Source: Letharia columbiana
Lineage: Eukaryota > Ascomycota > Lecanoromycetes > Lecanorales > Parmeliaceae
Assembly (NCBI RefSeq): GCF_014066305.1
Contig: NW_023501046.1
Span: forward strand, 1 to 64,000
Direction of reading: 5' to 3'
DNA length: 64,000 nucleotides
In this document: positions 1 to 13,723 of the stretch, in pieces
Layout: each line of letters starts with the position of its first letter
How positions within the stretch are numbered: the first letter of the stretch is position 1
Notes under the pieces: model-generated
What the model saw: the letters and a program-made list of their open reading frames with translations, nothing else
What the model was told of the DNA's origin: nothing
Databases searched by the model: none
Position numbers and translations under genes: made by a program

Positions 1-3000
1 ATTTATAAGTATTTAAGACTTTATTAAATATATTAAATACTTACTTTAGTTATATAGCTTATAGCCTAATAAGTAATATAAGCGAGCTTATTAATTTACT
101 TTAAGTACTTTTATTTTTATAACTATATTTCCTCTTAGAAGATTTAATTCTTAAATTTTATTATTATTATATCTTATAATTAAATATATATAAACTTATT
201 AATATTATCTACGCTATCTATTATTAATTTAAATATAATTTAAATTAATATATACTATAATAGCGTATTTATACTATATATTCTAAGATCTTCTTAAATA
301 TATTATTATATTTATATACTAAATCGCGATAGTATCGCTATATATATTATTATTTTAATTAATAGAATATAGACGTAATACTATCTTATTACGATATACT
401 ATTATCGCTATTACTATATATTATTATTATATTATTACTTTATAATCGTAATAATTTTATTATAATAATCGTTAAAAGTCGCGCTAATAAGTATAAAAGA
501 CTTACTTTTAATTTAACTTTTATTCTTCTTAATAATAATATTAACGTTAACGCTATTATAAATAAGTATTTAATTCTTCTTTATATCTATTACTTTATTT
601 TTATTTATTCTTATTATAATATCGCGATAGTAAGTTATATATTCTTATAATAATATAATATATATATTAGTTAAGATAATAGTTAAATAAGATTATAGTT
701 ATTTAAATTAACTTTATATATAATAAGTATCTTAAAGAATACTTTATAATATTTTATAAATAGTATAAAAAGTATATTAATATATTAATAATAGTATTAA
801 ATCTTCGCTCTTATAATTTTATAGATTATTAAATACTTATAGTTATCGTAATCTCTACGCCTCGCGTTATTACTAATAAATATTTATATTTATTTTAAAG
901 ATATACTCGACTAAGAAGGCTATTAGCTTCTCTTATCGCTACTTCTCTTATCGCTACTTTCTTTATTATTACTTCGAATATTATTTATAAATAAAAGAGA
1001 TATTAGATAATTAAGAGGTTACGCTAACGTATACTAGACTCCTTCTATTATTATTATATATATACTCTTATATATAATTCTTATATAATTTATATCGCGT
1101 TTTTTACTAGCTCGCGCTAGCGTAAATATAGGCGATACTTTCGCGAGGATTATATATACGTTATAAACTCGATTCTTATTTACTAAATAAATATTCTCGC
1201 TATAACTCGCACTAGCGAGAATATTTATACTATTCTTTATCGCTAAATTAATATAAATTCTATTTAATATATATTAGAATATGTAGTTAATATACGTAGC
1301 GGTTTATTATACTAAAAAACTTCGATATAATATTATTATCTTCGCCCCTTCTTCGACTATTTCTCTTATTATCTTTTATATTAAATCTTCTTATTATCTA
1401 ATAGATCTTCTAAATAAATAATTACTTTTTAATATAAAATAATAGATAAATTAATATTAAATAGTATTAGTCTTATATATAATCTTAATAACTATTTTTT
1501 TTTTATTATATATATTAATATCGCTTTAACGCTTTAAAATAAATTTATAAATCTTTTAATTATATTTATTAAATCTTTTAATTATAATTTTATTCGCTCT
1601 TTAAAACTTCTCTACTATTATTATTTTTTTAATTTATATTACTTTTTAATTTTTTTTAATAATTATATTTTTAACTTTATCTTAAATATTAATTTATATA
1701 ATTTCTTTACTTATTTAAAATTCTTAATTATATTTTTAATATTTTTAAGATACTTTATTAATTTTTATAAAGCTTTATAAAATAGAAAGTTTTTTTAATT
1801 AATAAGATACTTAGTCTTACTCTTATAAACTCTTTTATTTAATATCTTATTAATCTCTTACTCTTCTTCTTTATTAATTAAAATTATTTATAACTTTAAA
1901 TTATTATTACGCGAGTATTATAGCTTTAATAGCGATATATAAAATATAAAATAAATTTTTTTATATCTAATAGAAAGATCTAGCTTATAAATCTACGCGT
2001 TTATTTTCTTTAATACTTTAAAAGATTTAAATTAACTTTAATTAAGTTTCTTTTTTAATTATAAAATATATATATTTAAACTTTATAATAATACTTTATC
2101 TTTTTTCTTAAAGATTATAATCTTATAATTATTATTATAATACTTTACTTATTACTTTAATACTCGCTTTTATAATTCTTTTAGATATAATCTTATTTTT
2201 TATAATTATTCTACTTACTCTATAATAAGTAATACTTTCTCTTTTAAGATTCTACTTTTAGAAATATTTTTTAAATCTATTATATATCTTATTAGTAGAT
2301 TTTATAAGATTTTATTAATATTTATATATATATTATTATTATATATAAATATAATTATTAATAAGATTTTAAATTAGTTATATTATTTATAATTATAATA
2401 TAATTATAAATAATATTCTAATATTTAATTTTATCTCTTAATTTAATTATTAATTTAAAAATAAAATATAATACTTAGCTTATACTTTATATCTAGATAT
2501 TAATATAATATTATTTAGAATTTACTTATAAATAGAGAGTCTTAATTTAAAATTAAATTATATATTATATTATATAATAATATAAATTTTTATTATAAGA
2601 TATTAATAAGATTATTAATCTTTAGATTTTTTATAATTATTATATATATTATATACTTAATTAATTTATTTATTAAGATTAAAATAATATTATAAATTTT
2701 ATTAATATATAAATCTTTTATAAATAATAGATTTATAATAAAATTTAGTATTATAATATAAAATAAATTTATATTATTTAAAAGAATCGATATTAGCTCG
2801 CTATATAACTTATAATAATAAATTTATATTCTTTAATAATTAAGATAAATATAAATATACTCTATTATATCGCTTATTATATTTATTTAATAATATTTAA
2901 ATTTAATATTTTTCTTAATATATTTATAAATAAAGTATTTAATATTAAGATTATTATAATTTATATAAAGAATCTCTTTCTTTATAATAGAATCGTTAAA

Positions 3001-6000
3001 AATATAAATTATAAAACTATAACGTAATAATTTATTCTTATTAACTTTCTATTTTAAAAGCTTATTCTATTTAATAGCGTATTTTTAATATTACTTCTTA
3101 TTTATAATAAAAGTATTTTTATATTATAATTTAAATAGTTATATTATTATTAATTTTTATAATTTTAAATAAAATCTCTTTAATTTTAAAATTTAATAAA
3201 TTAGAAGTTAAGATAATATTATAATATTTAAAATATATATTTATTTATTAAATACTCTCTTATTTAAATTAATAATTTAAATATCTATAATAATAATATT
3301 ATTTAATTACTTTATTAACGTTATAAGTTTAATTATAATAAATATATTATTATATTTTTATAGATTAAATTAATATTTCTAATTATAAAGCTTATTTTAT
3401 AAAGTAGAGAAAAAATTATTATTATTATTCTCGCTATTATTCGATTTAATAATATTAAATCTTTTTAATAATATATTTATAGAATTAAGTTTCTCTTTAT
3501 AATATTTAATTATAAAGTTAAATATAGCTAATTTCTTAACTTAGCGAATCTACTTTATATTAAACTCTTTTATTATTATAAAATAATATAAATTATTATA
3601 ATCTAAGATTATATAAATAAAATATTTATTATTTTATAAGTAATATCTTTAATTTTTAAAGTCTAATATAATTATATAAAGCTTTTTATTATATATATTT
3701 TAATAAGACTTAATATCTTTAAATTTATAGCTAAAAAAAATAATAGAATATTATTATTTATTTTTACTTAATTAATTAAATATATTATTTATATCTACGT
3801 TAAAAGTATTAATTTTTATAATAAGTGATATTTTTTAATTATAATATTTTAATATAAATATAATAATAAATACTCGCTTAAGTATTTTAAAAGTCTTATA
3901 TACTTTCTTATTAAATATAAAGAATAATCTAATCTTATCTTTCTTTATTTTTTAAATTAGATTTATTAAAGACGTAATTATTTATAAAAAGTCTTATATA
4001 AATTATTAATAAAAGTTTATAAATTCTAGAAAAATTAAGATATTCTTAATAAACTCTAATTTTAATTATTTAGTAATAATCTTAATACGTAATAACTTTA
4101 TTTAAATATTACGCTAATTTATTAAAAATCTTAAAAAAATTATTTTATTATAATTAAAAGTATATTTCGATAGCTTTATATAGAGTCAATACTTTAATAA
4201 TATATATAGTATCTTATATATATACTTTTAATATAACTCTTTTATTTTAAAATAGATTAATATATTATTTAAATATATTATATAGAAAATATTAATATAT
4301 AATTTAAATATTTTATTTATATAAGTTTAAAAGATTATAAAGATATTTATAAGATTAAAAGATATTATTTAATATTTAAATTAATTAAAGCGAGTTCAAA
4401 AGATAATTTTCTACTTATCTCTCTTTTATATTTATATTTAATAATATATATTATAAATATTAATTTTAATAAAGTACTTTATATATATAAATCTTTTTAA
4501 AATTTCTAAAAGTAATAATAATAGATAATTATTCTTAATAATTATCTTATTAAGTTTTTAATAATTAATATATAATTATAGCGAGCTATTTAATTTCTTA
4601 ATAAATAATATTAACGAGTTAATCTAATTAATTAAAAATTAAATTTATTTTCTCTTAAATATAATATCTAGATAATCTCTAATTATTATAAATTTATTAT
4701 ATAATATATTATAATTCGAACTATTTCTAAATAGCTTTTTAGATAATAAGTTAATTAAATATTTAATTTAATTATATATATTAAGATTATTAAATAACTC
4801 TTCTAAAAAGACTTTTAATAGATTTTTAAATTATTTAAATATATTAGAATTATTTAGCTATATAATATTATATTATATAACTTTATTATAATTATTTTTA
4901 TTACTTTTAAATAAAATCTAATATAAAAATATAATAAATATTTATTTTAAATTATATATAATTACTATATTATTAATAATTAAATTACTTTATATCTATT
5001 ATTACAATATCTATTTATATTTTATCGCTTATAAAAAAATCGCGATAAATCTAAAACTACTCGCGTTAATAAATATTTAAATTAATATTATAGATTTAAG
5101 AAAAATTAAGAATAAGATTATATTCTTATATATTTATAATATATATCTTTAAGATTTACTCTTACTTTTTTTCTTAACTATTTATAAAATTAAAGATTAA
5201 ATTATACTTTTTATATAAGAATATTTAATAATTATTAATAATATATATTATTATTAACGCGTATTTAGATTTAAAAATCTATATATCTTTAATAAAAGAT
5301 TACGATATAAAGATTTTCTTATTATCGATATTTATTAAAGTAATTATTTTATACTTTTTACTCGATATAATAATCTTATCTCTTAATAATAGAGAGCGAG
5401 ATTATCGCTTAATTAATAGTATATTTAATACTATAGCGATAAGTATTAGACTTTATCTTTTCTCTTATTTAATTTATAATTATATACTTTATTATTTATA
5501 ATATAATTTAAATATTTAAAAGAATTCTTATAATATCTTAGTTATTTATAATTATAATATTATATTTTAATAAAGAGCGTTTTAAGCTTAATATAAAAGT
5601 TATTATCTTTAAATTTAATTTACTTAAACTTTTAATCTTATAACGTCTAAAAAAATAAAGTCTTCTTTTAATCTTATTAATTCTTTATATACTATCTCTT
5701 AGACTTTATATATTATTAATTATTATTTCTTTAATTATTTATTTTATTATTAAAGCGAGTTTTATTTAAAGTAGAGAGCTCTCTTATTTTTTATAATCTT
5801 TATTTAATATTTTAATATTATTATAATAATATAATATAAATAATAGATTAAATAATCTTCTTTATTACTTTTAAAAAAATTCTCTATTACTTTATTTTAT
5901 AAAGCTTTTATATATTTTATATTAATTATATAACGATCTCGCTATAATTAAAGTATAGTAAAATAGTTATTAAAACTAGTTATTAATTATATATCTCTTA

Positions 6001-6480
6001 TAATTATTTTAATTAATTAATAATCTACGTTATAAGATTTAATAATTAAATTATAAACTTAATTTAAATATTATTCTTAATATTTTATTTAAATTAATTT
6101 CTTAATATCGTATAATATCGCGATTTTAATATTTCTTTAAATTTATTTCTTAATATTTATTAAAAGAATAGAAGATTAGCGAGTCTTTTCTTTATTTATA
6201 TAAAAATTAATATAAAACGTTAAATCGATAAAATCGTTATAGTTTTAAAGAAATATAATTATTAAGCTATAATTATTAAAATATTATATATTAGATATTT
6301 TAATAACGCTTATTTTCTTATAGTTTAAATTATAATAATAATTATCGCTATATTTATAACGATATTTTTATATATTCTATATTTTAATTAGCTTAAATTT
6401 TTTAATAATTAATTACTTTTTAATATTAAGCTCTTAAAATTAATAGCGTTAAATTTAAATTAAGTTTATATATTAGAAAT
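1..6480. repeat. RIP-degraded AT-rich block
   Basis: This block consists almost only of A and T, with scattered CpG-containing words such as cgcg and cgat. CpA and TpG are nearly absent, which is the expected end state of RIP (CpA to TpA on both strands). No open frame of useful length survives on either strand. It is presumably decayed transposon sequence, but I could not recognise a protein family in it. The right edge is sharp, at about 6,480-6,520, where normal base composition resumes inside the phosphatase gene. Confidence 0.85.
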
Positions 6481-6525
6481 CTTTATTTATAAATAAAGAA
6501 TTATTAGATATAACTAACCCTCCAG

Positions 6526-7094
6526 TATCTGAGATAACACCCGGCCTCTTCATCGGCGATGTCGGGTCTTCATGGAACGCAAACGGTCTCCGGCAGCACC
6601 AGATCAAATCCATTCTTTCAGTGAACGACGAAGCTACCGCCATGTGGCGCCGCGACAGTTTCACCAGTATCATAACCCAAGACCGCCACCTCAAGATGTT
6701 CTGCCTCGATTCTTCCCACCAAGACCTCCTGGTCCATATGCGCCGCGCCTGCGAGTTCATTGAAACCTCACTTGCCCATGGCGGAGTTCTGGTGCATTGC
6801 GTACAGGGTGTCTCGCGTTCCACAACGTTTGTGATTGCGTATCTGATGCGCCGGGACCGGCGCGGTTTGGACGAGGTGTTGGCGGATGTGAAATTGAAAC
6901 GGAAAGTGCGACCGAGCGAAAATTTCATGATGCAGCTGGGTTTGTGGGGTCAGATGGAATATGAAATCTGGGAAGACGAGGAGAAGAAGGTGCCGAAAGC
7001 GCCGTATGCGAAGCTGTTGAAAGAAAAGGGTTTGACGGCGGTGCTGCCTCTGAGCGCGGCGGAGATCGCGTTTGGGTTTAAAAGACTTTGGTGA
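6526..7094 (+). CDS. Dual-specificity protein phosphatase, 5' end missing or in AT block
   Basis: This encodes the catalytic domain of a dual-specificity (Ser/Thr/Tyr) phosphatase. The frame reads a typical DSP opening (SEITPGLFIGDVGSSWN, from about 6528), a general-acid region (CLDSSHQDLL), then the CX5R signature VHCVQGVSRS, where the Cys is the nucleophile and the Arg binds phosphate. Stop is TGA at 7092-7094. The exon appears to begin at a 3' splice site (taactaaccctccag, with a good branch site), so an upstream coding exon is expected. Everything upstream of about 6,490 is RIP-type AT sequence and I find no convincing start. The gene is therefore either beheaded at the isochore border or has an unrecognisable first exon. 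The family assignment is firm; function as an active gene is uncertain. Confidence 0.75.
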
Positions 7095-7565
7095 GGAAGC
7101 CTGCACAGTCCAGCGGGCTGCGTATGTCACATTGCTAATCCATTTTAAATGAAGACAATATCAGGTCTTCAGGAACGATGATCATACGTATTGTACGAGC
7201 TCTTGCGTTATCAAGGCATTAACCGAGTATATGAAAAGCAATGGGAGGAAATCAAACCAGAGAGCATCCGATTTCTATGGTATTCTGGCATTTCTATCTA
7301 CTACGAGCTGATTCCAAAACGTCAAAATTTATGATACACCGCTCTAAAAACATCCTCCCTTGCAACTCGAACCCTTTTGTGTCGTTACAAAGTAGAATCA
7401 GCTCAAGTTCGAGACTGGCGTGGTAGTTCCACTATCGCCGCTGTCTGAGCACTGGTCAGCCTTACAGCATACTCATTCACACATCGCTTCGTTATTGTGC
7501 CAAGAAACCGACAATCAATCGTGCCTTCTCACCCGTGTTCGGCCTGATTGATGAGCGGAGAGAAA
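7095..7565. other. Intergenic, no gene seen
   Basis: Normal-composition sequence between the phosphatase stop and the small minus-strand gene. Only one short open frame is present, without recognisable features or splice signals. I see nothing supportable here. Confidence 0.6.
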
Positions 7566-7850
7566 TCACTTACGCGAAATAAACCTGTACTTCACCCCAT
7601 CGACAACGATCGTCGACCCTTCTCCACTCTGCGCCAATCTTTTCAACTCACGCCGGAGAGCGGGCGACATCATATTGACCTTCTTTTGGCTGCCGGATTG
7701 ACTGACTGCATAGAGCTTCGTCTGACCATTGGCGGCTGTTATGATGCCCTCCGGCCTGTCTGCGACGAGAGTACTATGATCTCCTCCACCGAATTCGTCC
7801 GGGAGGATATCCTCGACGATAGACAATGCGTCACGGCTGAATGATGACAT
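7566..7850 (-). CDS. Small hypothetical protein (94 aa)
   Basis: An open frame of 94 residues starts with ATG at 7850 and ends in ISRK followed by TGA. The composition is protein-like: an acidic N-terminal half (VEDILPDEFGGGDHS), then a basic segment (PALRRELKRLAQSGEG) and VDGVKYRFISRK. A TATAAATA box lies about 60 bp upstream, supporting expression in this direction. The last codons include a perfect GTAAGT, so the frame could instead splice onward to a further exon that I could not place. No domain was recognised. An overlapping plus-strand frame of similar size looks less protein-like. Confidence 0.5.
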   Translation of the reverse strand: MSSFSRDALSIVEDILPDEFGGGDHSTLVADRPEGIITAANGQTKLYAVSQSGSQKKVNMMSPALRRELKRLAQSGEGSTIVVDGVKYRFISRK

Positions 7851-7910
7851 TATTGACAGTGTCGGAACGGAGAGGGTGCGAACGATATGCTGTGCGGTGG
7901 GAACGGGTTA

Positions 7911-7918
7911 TATTTATA
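7911..7918 (-). promoter_or_regulatory. TATA box (TATAAATA)
   Basis: TATAAATA on the minus strand, 61 bp upstream of the ATG at 7850. This is a plausible core promoter element for the small gene at 7566-7850. Confidence 0.35.
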
Positions 7919-9288
7919 TCTGATGGACGAATATATATAGACAATTCTGTGGTCGAGTGATTTGAGAGTGGTATCTGGGAGATGCGCTCCTGGTACTTTT
8001 GGACGGAGCTATCGCTGTCTTTTATAATTATCTCGCTCCTCGAAAGCTGGCATTGTGTTACCGCGCGCAAGCAATCATCAATGCGGAGACCAAGGGCAGT
8101 CAACTTTTCAAGTCATCTTTTCTTTTCCTTTGTGAAATACAAGGCGTCAAAGCAAGAATGAATGGCTGTCGACTCTTGAGCGCTGAAACACGCGAAGGCT
8201 GTAACCAACATGGCTGCGCCAGGGTCTAGTCTCAAATAACCTTCCAAGCGTCTGATGGGGTATTGGCTCTTGTTGGATCCATGAGCGTTTGCTTCAGTAA
8301 GAAGATTGCCACGATGTCACAAATAGGGATGCGAAAATGAAGGCAAGTATCCCATGGATTGGCAAGGCGTAAATTTCCGGCAGTCATTCCCATTTGCCTG
8401 AAATGAGCCCCGGCCTCAGCCCCTAAGAATTGTGTCACGCTGACGCACTTAGCACGTTCCTCACTAAAACGAGCTAAGTGCGTGGCACGATTATCCGGCC
8501 TACATGTAGCGTGAGCGCCACTTTACGCTCGCGTGAGGATCACGCTGTCGTGGCTAGCTAGAATAATGCACACCGAGCACACCACGAAATCTACTCTTCT
8601 AACGCGATCCTGAGTGATTCGGGATGATTGCCGCGCAATCATATCGCCTCACGATAGGGGTGAGCTGCTATCTGATCCTACAAGTCATTACTTTTCTCGT
8701 CGACGCCAGTCTGGTCGGTGTCTCTCTCCACTACCAATGTCTCCAAGATCTTATCCACAACCTTGATATCACTCTCGGGAAGAAGACCGCAACATCGCGG
8801 AGTCTTAATGCTCGGTGAGTGTGTTGTTGGTCGAACGAGATTAGCTCATGCTTCTCAAATGGAGAGGTTTATTTAGCCCTGTTTGACCTCCGAAATAGCT
8901 TTCAAGCTTTGTAAGACTGTTGAGCGTGATTCGCGTCTGAGGAATTGTTTGTCTTAGTGATGAACGTGAATTGTCCCTTTCCGGTCGATAGCTACAACAT
9001 CTACTCTTGACGGTTCTACTGCTTCTATCGCTTAGCCTGTACCTAGTCTCATCGGTCTTCTGGAGTACCCGAAGAGCTACCAGTAGTTATAACAGGTATT
9101 ACAGAAGAACGTGGATGAATCACGAAGTCCGTCCGTTGTGGAGAATTAAACCCTTGCCCTTCGGCTAGGTGCAAGTTCAGAGCCGAGAGGCTACCTGTTG
9201 GTTACAACTTCTGACATATTCTGACAATCACGAGATCTGATCCGAGCTTCTGCAGAAGGCTTTGGACCAGAAAAGAAATCTGGATTTT
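7919..9288. other. Intergenic region with a small hairpin
   Basis: Normal-composition sequence without a convincing gene. A 64-codon plus-strand frame at 8624-8818 ends at a GTGAGT but has no partner exon I could find. At 8443-8453 and 8473-8483 there is a perfect 11-bp inverted repeat (ACGCACTTAGC / GCTAAGTGCGT) with a 19-nt loop. Further inverted GCGTGAG/TCACGCT words follow to about 8550. Confidence 0.5.
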
Positions 9289-11573
9289 TCATGCTTTGCT
9301 GACTTGATGTGCAGCAGACTCATCACCCTCCTCTTCCTTTCCTTTTTCCCCGCCCCCTCCCCTTCTCACCGCCCTTTTTCTCTTTAGAACACTCACCACC
9401 TCCATCCTCCCCCTCTCCTTTGCCCACTCCACCGCTGTCATCCCAAACCCGTCCAGCAACTCCATATCTCCTCCCGCCTTCTCAATCGCCTCTAGAACAC
9501 CTCGGTACCCGTTCCCGGCCGCGTGATGAACTGCCAGGTTCCCATGCATGTCTTTTATCGAAGCGTTGCAACCAGCACCGAGCAGTAGCGTAGCTGCTTT
9601 CTTACGCTCCGCGGCTGAGGGATTCCACCACCTGCCCGCAAGGTAGAAACGACGGGCCGAGGCGAGCCTGACGAGCGGTGTGCTACCTCCTGAGTCAAGT
9701 AAGTTGGGATTTGCGCCGGCGTCCAGGAGGAGCGCGATGGACTCGTTGCGAGCATTCGCTCCGGCGTAATGTAAAGCCGAAGAGCCTTGGGTGTCCTGAT
9801 GGTGCACGCTAGCGCCGTGGCTGAGGAGTACCTTGAGCGTGGTGGGGGAGCCGATCTCTGCGGTCCAGGTCAGGGCGGTTTTGTTCCAGCGGCAGTCGGT
9901 AGCCGATACGTTGGCGCCGCGGGTGAGGAGTAGGTCGACTGTCTCTGGAGTGAGGCCCCAGTAGGCGGTAATAACGGGGACGCCGGTAGCCTTTGCGCCG
10001 TTGGACAGCAGGATGTTTACGAGTTGTTCTTGAGCTGTTGCGGCAGAAATGTGTAAGGGTGTCAAGCCTTCGCTGCTGGCGTGAACGTTGGCGTCGTGCG
10101 CGAGGAGGCTGTGGACTATTTGGGCGCGCCTCTTTGAGATGGTAGAATGGGAAGGATCGGCGGGTAGGCCGTACCGGGCGAGTTCGTAAAATGCCTCAAA
10201 GTCGGGACCACGTTTGTCGAGGAGACGGCTCGTGAAGACGTGGTTGGCTTGCATGCAAGCGTAGTGTAGAGCACTGAAGCCGTCCGATTCTTTGGCTTTC
10301 GGATCGGCCCCGAATTTAAGTAGTTGGCGGACCATCGCATCATTACCGGTGAAGGCTGCGCGGAACAATGGCGTTCGTCCGGTTTCATCCAGCATTTCGG
10401 TATCTGGTTCACGTCTCAAGAGTAATTGAGTTATAGATCCAGATTCATCCTTCGACGCTGCCAAATGAAGACACGTTGCCTGCTGATCATCTACCGCATT
10501 GACATCAGCATGATTCTTGAGCAAGAGTGTTACGGTGTCTAGGTTCTCCGCATTGACTGCGCACATCAGCGGAGTTTCACCGTTGACATTGCGGATATTA
10601 ATGTCAACGCCACAGCTGAGAACGTCCCACGTCAAGTACGCATCCTGCTTGGCTGCAAGGTGCAGGGCCGTCTGACCATCTTCGTTCATGAAACTGTGAG
10701 CCTGCTCTTGTGCGAGCATATGCCGAATCTCGGGTTCATAATCTTGCTTTGCCGACGTTGGTGAGCGATCAAGATCGGAGTACTCATTATCGTCTAGATT
10801 TCCATCGAAAGTCGAAACTTGCGCAACATCTGTTGTTGAAGCCCACGGCGAATGAGTTGGAGACTCAATTGCGGTAGACGAAGTTTCAAGAAACCTTGTC
10901 ATGGCAAAGTTGACATCCTTCATGCGCGTGTCGAAGCCTTCAACGCCGGCTTGAACTGATGTCCCTTGACCCTCCGTACTTTCTTGCGCTACTTCCGATT
11001 CATGATTGAGTCTTTTCAAGTACTCAATGATCTCGGTGGTGTCGTTCTTGACATGGGAAGTTTTGATTCTGTTACGAATTCGCTGTTAGTTTCGTGAGGA
11101 ACCATGCCCAAAGCAGGGACAGAAAGGTAGAATTAGCTAGTGAGGCCTCACACATTGACGACGGCCAAAGTCATACTCAGTGTTGACTTGCCATTGTTCA
11201 ATTGCTCAGCCAGCTGCTTCACATCCTTGTGAGAGAATGACCATCTAATCCCAGCCACCCATTTCGACGTCTTCGATTCACCCTTCTCTTTCACGAAAGG
11301 CTTGAGTTTTTCGACCAGATTGTCCGCGGCCGAGCGGGTACTCGCAAGAGGGACCTGCAAGCTCTGTGTAATCTCTGTAGGAAGCTGGAAGTCCTTTTTC
11401 TCCTCGAGAAACCCATTGAGAGTATATAGGATATCGCAGATAGATGCGGAATCGTCCGAGATATTCTGGATCTCTCGTGGAGCGTCTCGAATATCCCCAA
11501 CCAGAGTAGAAAGTTTGTTCGCTGAGTGTAATCCTATAGCTAGAAGACTGATAACGGAGACTGGATCTACCAT
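9289..11573 (-). CDS. Ankyrin-repeat protein with fungal STAND/HeLo-like N-terminus (737 aa)
   Basis: There are two exons, 11573-11154 and 11082-9289, separated by a 71-bp intron (GTGTGA...ACTAACAG) that joins in phase 0. The N-terminal 140 residues (MVDPVSVISLLAIGLHSANKL onward) have the look of the fungal N-terminal domain found on NLR-like and ankyrin proteins: a hydrophobic first helix followed by long amphipathic helices. A linker rich in Ser/Thr/Glu follows. About 11-12 ankyrin repeats run from roughly residue 275 to 700, with repeated TALHLAA / TPLMCAV / LLLxxGAxxN elements. The C-terminus is Gly/Lys/Glu-rich and low complexity (GGGGEKGKEEEGDES). Such proteins are usually protein-interaction receptors linked to fungal non-self recognition. 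That role is inferred from architecture; no nucleotide-binding domain is present. Confidence 0.85.
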
Positions 11574-13652
11574 AGTGGGCTGGCATCACGATAGCAATAG
11601 CAGTTTGGGATGATAAGCCCGGCTTAAGAATGAGTCGATCGACGAAAGAGCGGGATCTTCAGCTGTGGCTTTGTCTCTGTGCTGTGGTGAACGCACTTGC
11701 AAGCGCTAAAATGGCACGTCACACTATGCCCACAAATGCGTTCGAAACGTGGTTGGCCGAAATCTAGGGCCGAAAAGCACACAGACAGCGGTCCACCATG
11801 CAGCTCAGCCCTAGACAATCTTTCAAAGACTCGATTAAGATCTGATAGTGAAAATGTCAGCTGGGAGCTGCATGAGATTGCTGAAGATACCGAGATGCGG
11901 CGAGAATGTAAGCCGAATGGGTCTTGATGTAAACATGATATGTGTCAGACATTCGGAACCTTAGCAATTGCACCTCGTCGTCGCTAAAATCTGCATCTCT
12001 TGCGGCAATATCAGTATCTCTGCGAAAGAAGTGTCTCGAATCACGATCTGCGTAGCCTGGATTGCGAACAGAGTCTCGAAGCGTTACGATAACGTAGGTC
12101 AAGAAAAATAACGGCATGCTCAATCGATTATGGTGTGCGTCTCTGTTGTGTTGCTGTTGCAAAAGCACAGCAATAAATATGCGTGATGTCATGCCGCATT
12201 AGGCCCAATCTGGTGAAAGCCTGGTCGATTCGCTGCAGGCCTCGCCAAGCTGTTCTGGAGCTACTGCATGTGAGATCTATTCCGTTGCATCCCCGTATGC
12301 GCCTCATGTGGGTGGGAAGAAGAACTTGTCGATGCAAAGTTTTACTAGTCCCTTAGTTGTAGAAAACCGTGACGACATGCCCTCAATAGAGCAGCGTTTC
12401 CGCTACATTTGTCGCTGACCAGTTAGATTGCTCAATTGAGAGCCATGGTATTAATCTTGTTGCTCCTGACCATGCTTCTCCTCTTCCTCGTCGGCTCTTG
12501 CCACCGTTGTTAGGGACCCAAACTCGTTTTCTCGATTCATGTTTGCCCTGTTTCAGATTCCATCGTCTTCTTTTCAAACACAAGCGCTAAGTACCCATTG
12601 CGTACTCGCTTGATAGAAACGTGACCGTTACTAAAATTTGTGGGCTCACTCGGGCTTGAATTAGGGCACACCTTATTGTGATAATGAAACGAGAAAGGGG
12701 AAAGCAGGAATAGAGGTGGCGTGCTGGTGCAATGCTTGTTCTACGTTAGTATACTGATCAGAAACCTGACATGTTCTTGGGATATGCCTCCACCTATAAA
12801 TAAAATGGCGATACGATGAGTTGATTGGGCTTTACTGTACCATGCCAACTCCAAGTCTCGCGAATAGAGGATTGGAAGAAATCTGGTGGATCAGATGTGG
12901 GCCTTGTGCCCTGTTTCGAGGTGAGTAACAGATCCTCAATGAGCATAGGTATGTAGGCATAGGTGGACTTTGGGACTCGCTTGACCACCTAGGACCTTTA
13001 GCGTTGTGTTTCATACTCATAATGGACGGGCCACCGAACGCCCTTAGGCGCAGCAGCGCGGCGTGCTTTCAGCTTGGGTACCTTAGGATACAAAACATAT
13101 GAGACGGCACACTTATATGCATCGGAAGGGAACGGACGTTGCCAAAAGAATGACCCGGAGGTATTTACTCTCACAGGGCCACAGGGGCACAGTGGTACCC
13201 AATGAAGGTCCTGATCATACGGCTCTTTTTGGAATAAGATACAGATTCAGTACAGAGCCTGATTTCATTATCCATGGAGAGGCCGAGTAAGATCTCCAAA
13301 CTTGGAGGTGCGTAAAATATTCGAACGGCCGACGTCGCAGTCCACCGAGGGTTGGGCATGAGTCCTGTATCACACCTCATTAAAAACGCTATATGCTTAG
13401 TCAACGCGGAGCACCTCCTCCATGAAGCAGCCGCCTTATGAATAGATAAGGTGTCCTCCAATTTCAAGACGTCGTATGCATGAAGGAGCTGCCCTTTCAT
13501 TCAACTACTTTAGTAGCAATCGTCAAGGGCGTAAAGGACTCTCTTCAGTGTAGGTCAAAGTGTCTGTGTTCGAAAGCAGATTTGCAGAACCCTTGCTCAC
13601 GCGACAGTCCCCGGGCCCGCGCGAGAGAAAGTTTGGCAGGGCGTGCCTCCGC
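11574..13652. other. Gene-free balanced-GC stretch
   Basis: Only short, mutually overlapping open frames of about 60-110 codons occur on both strands. None has a recognisable domain, a good start context or consistent splice signals. The stretch includes the promoter side of the ankyrin gene. It runs up to the 26-bp inverted repeat and poly-T tract at 13,653. Confidence 0.55.
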
Positions 13653-13678
13653 TGTTCCATTTGAGGCAAACCCTTTTT
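13653..13678 (+). repeat. 26-bp inverted repeat, left arm
   Basis: The 26 bases beginning TGTTCCATTTGAGGCAAACC and ending in CTTTTT recur exactly as the reverse complement at 41,557-41,582. In both places the inner side runs straight into an A/T homopolymer tract, and the outer side is ordinary GC-balanced sequence. The arms thus bracket the whole AT-rich block plus the small nuclease-gene island. This could be the ends of a large element or two copies of a short repeat in opposite orientation. Confidence 0.8.
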
Positions 13679-13683
13679 TTTTA

Positions 13684-13723
<40 letters not shown>

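Noticed and set aside
9309..9593. Plus-strand Pro/Ser-rich frame
   Set aside because: Antisense shadow of the Gly/Lys/Glu-rich C-terminus of the ankyrin protein.
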